Shown piece after piece: positions 8,984 through 16,028 of a DNA stretch of 64,000 nt. The DNA comes from Bacillota bacterium (lineage in GTDB: Bacteria; Bacillota; Clostridia; Christensenellales; SZUA-584), in assembly GCA_023461435.1 (NCBI GenBank), contig JAEYLC010000037.1:1-64000 (forward strand). The letters are read 5' to 3'. The number at the start of each line of letters is the position of its first letter. The stretch's first letter is position 1. Made by a program: the position numbers and the translations under genes. Under the pieces are notes generated by a model, which ran no database searches, was not told the origin of the DNA, and was given only the letters and a program-made list of their open reading frames with translations.

Positions 8984-9663
8984 TATTAACATTAAATACT
9001 TTTTACATGGAGGGAAGAATCCTCGTCGTTGTTGTTTGGGATAATTTTTCTGAAATTATATGTGTAAAGGGGTGAGGGTGTTGCTGGCATTTATCGACGT
9101 TTCCGGCGATCCGTATGGGCTGCCAGAGAAATCGTTTTGGATAGCGGCTCATGTGGTCTGTATCAGGAAAAGAGCTATTTACGATATTACAGCATCATTT
9201 CATAGACTCAAGAGAGACATTCTAAATAACGAGCTAATTGAAATCAAATCAACGGATCTTGTTAATAAAAGTACACTCAATCACCCGAATTTGGACAAGC
9301 ATAGATTTTTACAATCGGTAGTGGAGCAATGCATAGGACACTATGATTGTAAGCATGCGGCGGTTGTTTTTAAAAATTCAGGCAATAATCAAATGAGTCG
9401 CGATAATCGTCTTCCTCGGCATTACATAGATTGTTTATGGCGTATTCAGGCCATTGCGCAGGAATGGAGAATTAATGATGTGGTCGTTATAATTGATAAT
9501 AATGCTCGTAAAATTGACAGAAACCTAGCCTTTGCTTTCAACAACTATATTTACAGGTCAAACGGTGGCAACATGTTGGACAGGATTCTTCCGGTTCCGT
9601 TGTTTGCAGATTCTGAAACAACTGCGGGTTTGCAGTTGGCGGATATTTCTGCGGGCATAATTA

Positions 9664-11264
9664 GGGTCTACTGATCTACGCCAAAATCCGGGTAGTGTCG
9701 AGCACCCAAGAGCACGTGTTCCAAAATCTCTGAAGAAATAGCCAATTAAGAAATGGCGCAAAAGAAATCTTCAGCTTCTTCCACAAGTTCATTGTAAGCA
9801 CGATCATATGAATCTGCGTCTCACTGGTGTCTTTTAATCGTGCAGTAAGACGGCTAAGCCCGTAACAACGCTTGCCGGTTCCAAACTTGCCTTCAACTTC
9901 GTTTCGCTCCCCGGCCTCTCTGCGTTCATCACGGCATTGTCGGGCGTAAAGCGCCTTATCCTTCGGCGGGCGTCCCAGTTTGGGGCCGCTCATATGAATA
10001 TGGTGCTTGTCGCAGTATTGCAAGTTGTCTCTGGTTCTGTATATCTTGTCAGCGAGTATTCGCTGGGGATAAAACCCCGTCTGCTCTTTGTATCTATCAA
10101 CCGTCTCCTGAAGCGTTGTACTCTCGTTGTACGCATCCCAGCATAGATTTTCTATTCGGGCATAGCCCCCAATCACACTGATGGCTACCTTGGCTCCGAA
10201 CTCAACATCTGCCGTTGCTTTGCCGCGGACAATAGGCCTGACCCAAGGCTGATGAATGCTCACAATCCGGTCTGGCACTTGATGCGTTTTGGTTTCATAC
10301 ATTTGCTTCTGCTGTTCATACAGTTTACGCACGACCGCCAACTGCTGCTGTGAGTTAGACGATAATTCTGCTATATCACAGGCTTCAATCGCTGCGAGAT
10401 CGCGGCGCATATAACAAAGCTGCTTTCTGATGGTTGATCGGATCAATTTCATTTTAGGCTTGCGATTCCTGACAAAGCGAAGGTAGTCCCGACGGGCGAT
10501 CTGCCGATATGTCCTTGGCTTAACCCCGTTCGTCAGCCCCGATTCATGCAGCTCGTCAATAATCCCCTCCAGACACACACGGCCTTCGTTAAGCAGCGAT
10601 ATATCCGTTGGAAACCGAATATCTGACGGCACGCATGTCGCGTCCAGTATCAGTGTCCCTTCGTTTGTTTTTTCCTGCGAATCTGCATTTTCCCCGCTAT
10701 TGGTCGTATCACCCGAAGGATCATTGTCATCATCATCTTTCTTTTTACGACCGATGATATAGTCATTGATCTCTGAGAGCATCTCTGGCGTTATTCGTTT
10801 GCGAAATAGCGTTAGAACGCTCGCTTCCATTGGTGCTTTGTTTGAGAACGAATCAAGTCCGATGAAATACTGTAGGTACGGATTTTCGGCTATCATTTCG
10901 ACGGTTTCATCGTCTGACAGAACGTACTTTTCTTTAATGATCTGTGTCCCGATCGCCATACGCGCCGGTTTCGCCGGACGGCTAAACGGTGTCTCCTTAA
11001 AATTCTTTGCGTATTTCTCTTCAACCAAATCCCATGGTATCAGTTCCGACATTTTGATCCAGCGATTATTTGGATCAAGTCATGACAACATCATGAAGTT
11101 CTCAGGCGCTTTAAACATGCTCATCTGCGGCGATTTTTTCTTATACATGACGGCTCCAAGTGCAAGGTTTTTGTGCTTATTCTGCTGTTTTCCCTGTACT
11201 TATTATACCATATATAGCCTCTTCTTGCCTTGTTTGCTGGGCTCTTGTGTTATTCAGTAGCCCC
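9664..11264 (-). mobile_element. Insertion sequence of the IS5/IS1182 type, 1601 bp
   Basis: The ends are 11-bp imperfect inverted repeats: GGGTCTACTGA at 9664-9674, and TCAGTAGCCCC at 11254-11264, whose complement is GGGGCTACTGA. TAATTA is duplicated at 9658-9663 and 11265-11270. The next base on the left (G9664) also matches the right flank, so the duplication could be counted as 7 bp. One transposase gene fills most of the element, with its stop codon right beside the left repeat. The intact ends, duplication and reading frame suggest a recent insertion. Confidence 0.88.
9676..11052 (-). CDS. Transposase of the IS5/IS1182-like group
   Basis: A 458-residue DDE transposase. The N-terminal DUF772-type region spans about residues 1-90 (PARMAIGTQIIKEKY, MIAENPYLQYFIGL). 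First catalytic Asp lies in GTLILDATCVPSD, the second in ADKIYRTRDN, and the Glu in ERNEVEGKFGTGKRCYG. An acidic insert (KKDDDDNDPSG) sits between the N-terminal domain and the catalytic core. A hairpin TTGATCC/GGATCAA (11054-11060 with 11072-11078) lies right before the ATG, and no Shine-Dalgarno sequence is visible there, consistent with throttled translation. Confidence 0.92.
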   Translation of the reverse strand: MSELIPWDLVEEKYAKNFKETPFSRPAKPARMAIGTQIIKEKYVLSDDETVEMIAENPYLQYFIGLDSFSNKAPMEASVLTLFRKRITPEMLSEINDYIIGRKKKDDDDNDPSGDTTNSGENADSQEKTNEGTLILDATCVPSDIRFPTDISLLNEGRVCLEGIIDELHESGLTNGVKPRTYRQIARRDYLRFVRNRKPKMKLIRSTIRKQLCYMRRDLAAIEACDIAELSSNSQQQLAVVRKLYEQQKQMYETKTHQVPDRIVSIHQPWVRPIVRGKATADVEFGAKVAISVIGGYARIENLCWDAYNESTTLQETVDRYKEQTGFYPQRILADKIYRTRDNLQYCDKHHIHMSGPKLGRPPKDKALYARQCRDERREAGERNEVEGKFGTGKRCYGLSRLTARLKDTSETQIHMIVLTMNLWKKLKISFAPFLNWLFLQRFWNTCSWVLDTTRILA

Positions 11265-11443
11265 TAATTAGAAACTATTATAGACACGGTTTGAATCAAA
11301 CGTCTGCGCAAACTGGTGACTTGTATCTGGAAAAGATAACCGAATATTACACCATTATTAAGGCAAGCTCTATCGACAAGAGAATCGCCGACTTCAGCAT
11401 TAATGGAATATACTGCCCCGCAAACGGTTACTGCGTATAGGAG

Positions 11444-11472
11444 TTGACATTTTCAGAAATAATGTCTATACT
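11444..11472 (+). promoter_or_regulatory. Strong sigma-A promoter for a small RNA
   Basis: TTGACA (11444-11449), a 17-bp spacer and TATACT (11467-11472). Transcription is expected at about 11479, exactly where the folded RNA begins. It starts 3 bp after the stop of the disrupted DUF3800 gene. Confidence 0.75.
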
Positions 11473-11478
11473 AAATAT

Positions 11479-11535
11479 AGCTAAGAGAAACATTCTGGTT
11501 TCTAACAGCACCTTCTCAGTGCTCTTAGCTTTTTT
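11479..11535 (+). ncRNA. Candidate 57-nt three-way-junction RNA ending in an intrinsic terminator
   Basis: Three perfect helices build a compact three-way junction. P1 is AGCTAAG (11479-11485) with CTTAGCT (11524-11530). P2 is AGAAAC (11486-11491) with GTTTCT (11498-11503), loop ATTCTG. P3 is AGCAC (11507-11511) with GTGCT (11519-11523), loop CTTCTCA. Only AAC joins P2 and P3. A run of T follows P1 (11530-11535). An alternative longer P1 (AGCTAAGAG/CTCTTAGCT) competes with P2 and P3. I do not recognise it as a known riboswitch; it may be a free small RNA, an attenuator or one half of an antisense pair. Confidence 0.55.
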
Positions 11536-11543
11536 GGTGATAG

Positions 11544-11576
11544 GAGGAGTCGCATCGTTTGCGGTTCCTCTTTTTT
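11544..11576 (+). terminator. Second intrinsic terminator behind the small RNA
   Basis: An 11-bp stem (11544-11554 with 11560-11570, two G-U pairs) with loop TCGTT is followed by six T. It lies 9 nt after the T-run of the three-way-junction RNA, so the locus ends in two terminators in tandem. Confidence 0.7.
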
Positions 11577-11727
11577 GTGGGTTCATATTCAAAATGCTTA
11601 AGTGCCGAGACTTTGTGTTAACGATTCGTGTGCTAAAACCGCTGTTGTTTTCACTGCCGACGGAGAGGCTAACATAAAAACGGAAAAGGACGAAAGGGAT
11701 GAACTAAGAACCGTCCGCAATCCGCTG

Positions 11728-11756
11728 TTGACTTTTTGAAATCCGTTGACTATAAT
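11728..11756 (+). promoter_or_regulatory. Sigma-A promoter of rpsU
   Basis: TTGACT (11728-11733), a 17-bp spacer and a perfect TATAAT (11751-11756). Predicted start is near 11763, giving a leader of about 67 nt before rpsU. Confidence 0.8.
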
Positions 11757-11772
11757 AGTCTAAGTTAAAAAA

Positions 11773-11822
11773 CTCCCATTGTCGGTGCCGCATGACGGTT
11801 CCGCGGGGTATGGGAGGGAGGG
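11773..11822 (+). promoter_or_regulatory. rpsU leader hairpin overlapping the ribosome site
   Basis: CTCCCA (11773-11778) can pair with TGGGAG (11811-11816), and CCGC (11788-11791) with GCGG (11803-11806) inside it. The 3' arm covers the first half of the purine-rich ribosome site (GGAGGGAGG, 11813-11821). This could regulate S21 synthesis, as leaders of other ribosomal proteins do; direct evidence is lacking. Confidence 0.45.
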
Positions 11823-11829
11823 TTATTAG

Positions 11830-12003
11830 GTGGCAGAAATACGCGTTGGTGAAAATGAATCTTTGGAGAACGCTCTGAAACGGTTCAAGCGCTTGACCGC
11901 TCGGGAAGGCACGCTGGCTGAGCTCAGAAAGCGTGAGCATTACGAAAAGCCAAGTGTCAAGAGAAAGAAAAAGGCAGAGGCGGCTCGGAAGAGAAAGCAC
12001 TGA
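11830..12003 (+). CDS. rpsU: 30S ribosomal protein S21
   Basis: A 57-residue basic protein starting with GTG (MAEIRVGENESLENALKRFK) and ending in a Lys/Arg-rich tail (KRKKKAEAARKRKH), the typical size and composition of S21. S21 joins the small subunit platform near the anti-Shine-Dalgarno region and helps initiation. The GGAGG site is 8 nt before the GTG. In many Firmicutes yqeY follows; here nfeD follows directly after a terminator, so yqeY is absent from this place. Confidence 0.95.
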   Translation: MAEIRVGENESLENALKRFKRLTAREGTLAELRKREHYEKPSVKRKKKAEAARKRKH

Positions 12004-12024
12004 GCACCTACATATTCGCAGACA

Positions 12025-12056
12025 AAAACCCGGGGTCATTATCGTTCCCGGGTTTT
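12025..12056 (+). terminator. rpsU terminator
   Basis: AAAACCCGGG (12025-12034) pairs with CCCGGGTTTT (12047-12056), a perfect 10-bp stem ending in T. It is likely to work in both directions. Confidence 0.85.
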
Positions 12057-12153
12057 ATTGTATACCGGCGGTTATTCAAAGACGCAGTTTAACAGGATGA
12101 ATATCGGGGGACCCGTTAAGCGCAGCTTAATGGGGCGGCGGAAAGGAGCGTTT

Positions 12154-13446
12154 ATGAAAAGAATTCTCGCATTTATCGCGGCGGTGCTGATCGGGCTTGG
12201 CGTGTTTTCGGGCGGGACGGCAAGCGCGGCGGGCGGTACAGTGGTTGTGGCCGAGGTCAGCGGCGAGGTCAACGCGGCGATGAGCACGTATATCGCCGAT
12301 GTGATCGACAATGCCGAAAGATCGGGGAGTGCCGTGGTGCTCAGTATCGACACCTACGGCGGGCAGATCGTTGAGGCGGACGCGATCAAGAAAACGCTGC
12401 TGGAAGCGACGGTGCCTGTGGACTGCTTTATACGCGGCAACGCGCTTTCGGCGGGTGTGCTGATTGCCGTGTCGTGCGAGCGCATCATCATGGCACCCTC
12501 CGCCGTGATCGGCGCGGCCGAAACGATACCGAACGATGAAAAGACGCTGTCCACATGGGTCGGCATATTAAAATCCGCCGCCGAGGCGCGCGGGCGCGAC
12601 ACCGCTCTCGTGGCGGCGATGGCCGACAAACGCATCGCGATCGACGGCGTGACGAAGCAAGATGAGCTGCTCACGCTCGGCGCGAAGGAGGCCGAAAGCC
12701 TCGCGCTCTCGCAGGGAACGGCGTCAAGCATCGGCGAGACGCTAGAGCAGCTCGGCTATTCCGGCGCCGCGGTCAGCGAGCAGCCGATGAGCTTTGCCGC
12801 AAAGGCCGCGCAGTTTCTCACCTCGACGACGGTGGCAAGCATACTGTTTATCGCGGCGATCGTCTGTATGGGTATCGAGATATTCACGCCGGGCTTTGGG
12901 CTGTTCGGCATACTGTCGATACTCTTTTTCGGCCTGTATTTCGGCGGCGGTTTTCTTGCGGGATACGCCGAATGGTGGTCGGCAGGGCTGTTTTTGTTCG
13001 GGCTGATCATGGTCGGCATCGAAATCGTGGTGCCGGGCTTCGGCGTGTTCGGAATCCTAGGGATCATCGGCATCGGGGCGGGGCTGTTGTTTGCCGCGAA
13101 GGATCTCGGTTCTTTCATCATCATATTCGCCTCGGGCGTCGCGGGCAGCGCCGTGCTACTGGCGATACTCTATCAGATATTCAAACGGCTCGGGCTGCTG
13201 CGCAAGGTGGTGCTTTTCCCCAATATGGTTCCTGAGGAGGGCTTTACAAGCCATGAAGCGGGCGAGAGCCTCGTGGGGCGGTCGGGCGTGGCGGAAACGG
13301 ACCTGCGGCCTGCGGGCTTTGCGCGCATCGACGGCGCAAGGCTGGAGGTCGTTTCAAACGGCGCGTATATTGTGAAGGGCAGCGAGGTTAAGGTGGTCGG
13401 CCATACGCCGGGGCGCATCGTGGTGGACAGGAAGATTGGGGATTAG
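12154..13446 (+). CDS. NfeD-family membrane serine protease (long form)
   Basis: A 430-residue protein with a signal peptide (MKRILAFIAAVLIGLGVFSG), a ClpP-like SDH protease domain (about residues 28-215), four to five membrane helices (about 230-345) and a C-terminal OB-fold NfeD domain. The nucleophile is the Ser in GNALSAGVLI and the likely general base Lys is in MADKRIAIDG. Long NfeD proteins act with flotillin-like FloA in membrane organisation, but no floA follows here. ATG 12154 has GAAAGGAG 6 nt upstream; an in-frame extension to 12058 lacks such a site and would overlap the rpsU terminator. Confidence 0.88.
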   Translation: MKRILAFIAAVLIGLGVFSGGTASAAGGTVVVAEVSGEVNAAMSTYIADVIDNAERSGSAVVLSIDTYGGQIVEADAIKKTLLEATVPVDCFIRGNALSAGVLIAVSCERIIMAPSAVIGAAETIPNDEKTLSTWVGILKSAAEARGRDTALVAAMADKRIAIDGVTKQDELLTLGAKEAESLALSQGTASSIGETLEQLGYSGAAVSEQPMSFAAKAAQFLTSTTVASILFIAAIVCMGIEIFTPGFGLFGILSILFFGLYFGGGFLAGYAEWWSAGLFLFGLIMVGIEIVVPGFGVFGILGIIGIGAGLLFAAKDLGSFIIIFASGVAGSAVLLAILYQIFKRLGLLRKVVLFPNMVPEEGFTSHEAGESLVGRSGVAETDLRPAGFARIDGARLEVVSNGAYIVKGSEVKVVGHTPGRIVVDRKIGD

Positions 13447-13484
13447 CAAGACGCAAAGGAACCGGCAAGATAAACTTGTCTGGT

Positions 13485-13517
13485 AAAAGAAGGCCTTTTC
13501 AGGGGTCTTCTTTTTTT
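13485..13517 (+). terminator. Terminator after the nfeD gene
   Basis: AAAAGAAG (13485-13492) pairs with CTTCTTTT (13507-13514), and the T run continues to 13517. It separates nfeD from the sporulation gene pair that follows. Confidence 0.75.
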
Positions 13518-13570
13518 ATTGCCGACAGCATATTAATAATCGGGGTTTTAAAGCGGAGAAACCCAATATA

Positions 13571-13867
13571 TTGCCGGAGAATAACGCATTGAGCCGATTG
13601 AGCGAAATTAAAAAAAGCATAGTGCAAAAGTTCGAGCTCGCGCCCGAGGCGGTGGGATGCGTGCGCCTGACGGTGATCGACAACACCAATGTGTATATCG
13701 AAAACCACAGGGGCATCGCGGAATACACGCAAAAACGCGCTTCCATCAACGGCGGCGCATTTATGATCGTTATCACCGGCAGTGATCTGCACCTGGAGCG
13801 GTTCGGCCGCGACAACGTGGCCATCAGCGGCGATATCCGGTCGGTGCAGTACGAAAATTTAAGATAA
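13571..13867 (+). CDS. yqfC: Sporulation protein YqfC
   Basis: A 98-residue protein of the YqfC family, small beta-rich proteins of the sigma-E regulon in Bacillus and Clostridia. The characteristic stretch is INGGAFMIVITGSDLHLERF (about residues 60-79). Its position right before yqfD is the conserved arrangement. The start is TTG 13571, behind a weak GCGGAG site. The molecular role is unknown; it is thought to act in the mother cell. Confidence 0.88.
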   Translation: MPENNALSRLSEIKKSIVQKFELAPEAVGCVRLTVIDNTNVYIENHRGIAEYTQKRASINGGAFMIVITGSDLHLERFGRDNVAISGDIRSVQYENLR

Positions 13868-13884
13868 GAGGTGGGCAGCGCGCC

Positions 13885-15048
13885 TTGAGAATATGGAAAT
13901 TAATTGCCGGATATGTTATGATACGCGTGGACGGCCTTTCGCTTGAAAAATTTTTGAACATTGCGGCACAGGCCGGCGTCACGATCTATGACGTCCGGCG
14001 CGTATCGTATACGGTGCTGCGTGCCTCGCTCAGCGCGCACGGATACCGCAAGCTCAAAAAGGTTGTGCCGGAAAAATACAGCATCACGGTAGAGAAAAAG
14101 GCCGGCGCGCCTTTTGGCTACAAACGGCTGTCGGCCCGCAAGGCGCTGCTCATCGGTCTGGCCGTATTGGGCATCGCGGTGCTCATTGCATCGCTTTTTG
14201 TATGGGATGTGCGCATAACGGGTATAGAAAAACGTGAAGCGCTCAAGCTCGCGAAAGAGCTGCAAACGCTTGGAGTTTCCGTCGGGACATACAAGGGCGG
14301 CGTCGATCTAAAGCAGATCGAAACGCGGCTCATGGTGGATCACGACGAGTTCGCGTGGGTGAACATCAAGTTCAAGGGCGTGGTCGCCGAGATCGAGGTG
14401 GTGCCTGCCATCCCCGCGCCCGAATTGGTGGACGATTCGCGCCCGTGCAGCATCGTGGCGTCGAAGGACGCTCTCATTGAAAGCGTCACGGCATTGAACG
14501 GCCGGGCGGCGGTGGCCAAGGGGCAGACGGTGCGCCAGGGGGATACGCTGATTTCGGGCCTCATTTGGGACGAAGGGCTCACGAGGCTGCTTGTGGCGGC
14601 CCGCGGAGACGTGATTGGCAGCGTATGGTATCAGGCCAGGGCGAGCGCGCCGACCGTCAGGGAGCAAAGGATTCCCACGGGACGCACGCAGACGCAGCGT
14701 GTGATTTCTGTCGGTCAGGATACATCGGCGGTGGATGCGCCGTGCTCGTTTGGCGAATTCGATACGCGCGAAACCGGTTCGTACAATGTGGTGGGGCTGT
14801 TCTTGCCCGTCAAGGTGATTACGCTCGAGCACAGCGAGGTCGTTATCAGGAAGGAACCGGTATCCATGCCGACGCTCAAGGTAACGCTCGAGGAGCAGGC
14901 GTTTTTTAATGCACAGGGGATGATTCCGCAGGACGCGGAGGTTGTGGGGCATGAAACGGTGTTTGAAGAAAAGGACGGCGTACTGACGGCGACGGTCTAC
15001 GTTCAGACACATGAGGATATAGGAAAAGTGGTCTATCTGGAGGAATAA
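13885..15048 (+). CDS. yqfD: Sporulation protein YqfD
   Basis: A 387-residue protein of the YqfD/stage IV sporulation family. It has an N-terminal cytoplasmic domain (about 1-88), a single membrane helix (about 89-108, KALLIGLAVLGIAVLIAS) and a large outer domain. The following alpha-beta segment (FVWDVRITGIEK, and the YKGGVDLKQIETRL part) resembles the POTRA-like region of FtsQ-type proteins. The TTG start at 13885 follows AGAGGTGGG. It pairs with yqfC and likely works during engulfment or coat assembly. Only one base separates its stop from the phoH start. Confidence 0.9.
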   Translation: MRIWKLIAGYVMIRVDGLSLEKFLNIAAQAGVTIYDVRRVSYTVLRASLSAHGYRKLKKVVPEKYSITVEKKAGAPFGYKRLSARKALLIGLAVLGIAVLIASLFVWDVRITGIEKREALKLAKELQTLGVSVGTYKGGVDLKQIETRLMVDHDEFAWVNIKFKGVVAEIEVVPAIPAPELVDDSRPCSIVASKDALIESVTALNGRAAVAKGQTVRQGDTLISGLIWDEGLTRLLVAARGDVIGSVWYQARASAPTVREQRIPTGRTQTQRVISVGQDTSAVDAPCSFGEFDTRETGSYNVVGLFLPVKVITLEHSEVVIRKEPVSMPTLKVTLEEQAFFNAQGMIPQDAEVVGHETVFEEKDGVLTATVYVQTHEDIGKVVYLEE

Positions 15049-15049
15049 C

Positions 15050-16024
15050 TTGGACACATGCAATGTAGAACTCGGCATCGAGGTTGACAATATCGAGCAA
15101 TTGATCGCGCTTTTCGGCGCATTTGATGAAAACTTAAAGGCCATTGAAAAGGAGACGGGCGCCAACATCATCGCAAGGAACACACATGTGGCGATATACG
15201 GGCGCAGCGAGGACGCGGAGCTTGCCAAGACCGTGGTGGACAAGCTCTTAAACATGATCAAAAAGCAGGAGAAAATCGATCTCTCGCGCATCCGGTATGC
15301 CGTGGAACTCGCGCGGGAAGGCAACGCCGACGCGATCGAGGAGATCATGACGGATGTGATCGCGATCACAAGCAAGGGGCGGCAGGTGAAGAGCCGCACG
15401 ATCGGCCAGAAGCGCTATGTGAAGGCGATGAGGGAGAACACGGTGGTGTTTGCGATCGGCCCGGCGGGCACCGGCAAGACGTACCTTGCGATGGCGATGG
15501 CTGTCGTGGCGCTCAAAAACAAAGAGGTGGAGCGCATCATTTTAACGCGTCCCGCCGTGGAAGCGGGCGAGAGCCTCGGGTTCTTACCCGGCGATCTGCA
15601 AACCAAGGTGGACCCATATCTGCGGCCGCTTTATGACGCGCTGTATGAGCTGCTCGGGGGCGAGACCTATGCGAAGCTCTCGGAGCGCGGCATGATCGAG
15701 GTGGCGCCGCTCGCCTATATGCGCGGCCGGACGCTGTCCGACGCGTTTATCGTGCTCGACGAAGCGCAGAACTGCACCGAGGAGCAGATGAAGATGTTCT
15801 TAACGCGCCTAGGGGAAAACGCGCGCATGGTGGTCACGGGCGATATCACGCAGATCGATCTGCCCAAGGAGAAAAAAAGCGGGCTCAAGCAATGCGTGAG
15901 CATACTCGAAGGCATCGAAAACATCAGCGTGCAGTATCTGACGCATAAAGATGTGGTGCGCCACGTGCTCGTGCAGAATATTATCAGGGCCTATGAGAGG
16001 TATGAAAAAAACGTACGGAGGTAA
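15050..16024 (+). CDS. phoH: PhoH-family ATPase
   Basis: A 324-residue cytoplasmic ATPase. An N-terminal KH-like region (about 1-90) precedes the PhoH core with Walker A GPAGTGKTYLA (about 138-148), TRPAVEAGESLGFLPGD, and Walker B FIVLDEAQNC. PhoH proteins are linked to RNA metabolism and, in this neighbourhood, to YbeY. The start is TTG 15050, with GGAGG inside the end of yqfD. The gene continues into pgpH with a 4-bp gap. Confidence 0.93.
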   Translation: MDTCNVELGIEVDNIEQLIALFGAFDENLKAIEKETGANIIARNTHVAIYGRSEDAELAKTVVDKLLNMIKKQEKIDLSRIRYAVELAREGNADAIEEIMTDVIAITSKGRQVKSRTIGQKRYVKAMRENTVVFAIGPAGTGKTYLAMAMAVVALKNKEVERIILTRPAVEAGESLGFLPGDLQTKVDPYLRPLYDALYELLGGETYAKLSERGMIEVAPLAYMRGRTLSDAFIVLDEAQNCTEEQMKMFLTRLGENARMVVTGDITQIDLPKEKKSGLKQCVSILEGIENISVQYLTHKDVVRHVLVQNIIRAYERYEKNVRR

Positions 16025-16028
16025 ACGA

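Larger units (their letters stand above)
9078..11440 (+). pseudogene. DUF3800 protein gene split by an insertion sequence
   Basis: The 5' part (9078-9663) encodes the DUF3800 start (FIDVSGDP), where the family usually has FIDESGDP, and runs to QLADISAGII, the conserved late motif. The 1.6-kb element at 9664-11264 then interrupts it. Removing the element and one copy of the 6-bp duplication restores the frame exactly, continuing as RNYYRHGLNQ and ending at TAG 11438-11440, about 250 residues in total. DUF3800 has a predicted RNase H-like fold with unproven function. GTG 9078 or TTG 9081 fits AAAGGGG at 9066; ATG 9060 lies upstream of that site. The truncated 5' product would still read to TGA 9672-9674. 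Confidence 0.85.

Noticed and set aside
11444..11677. A 77-codon frame with a hydrophobic stretch over the small-RNA locus
   Set aside because: It begins inside the -35 element and runs through two terminators; no ribosome site is present and the hydrophobicity comes from T-runs. Non-coding structure explains the sequence better.
14308..15399. Long minus-strand frame opposite yqfD/phoH
   Set aside because: It lies antisense to two well-supported genes in GC-rich DNA, where the third-position bias opens antisense frames. No family resemblance.
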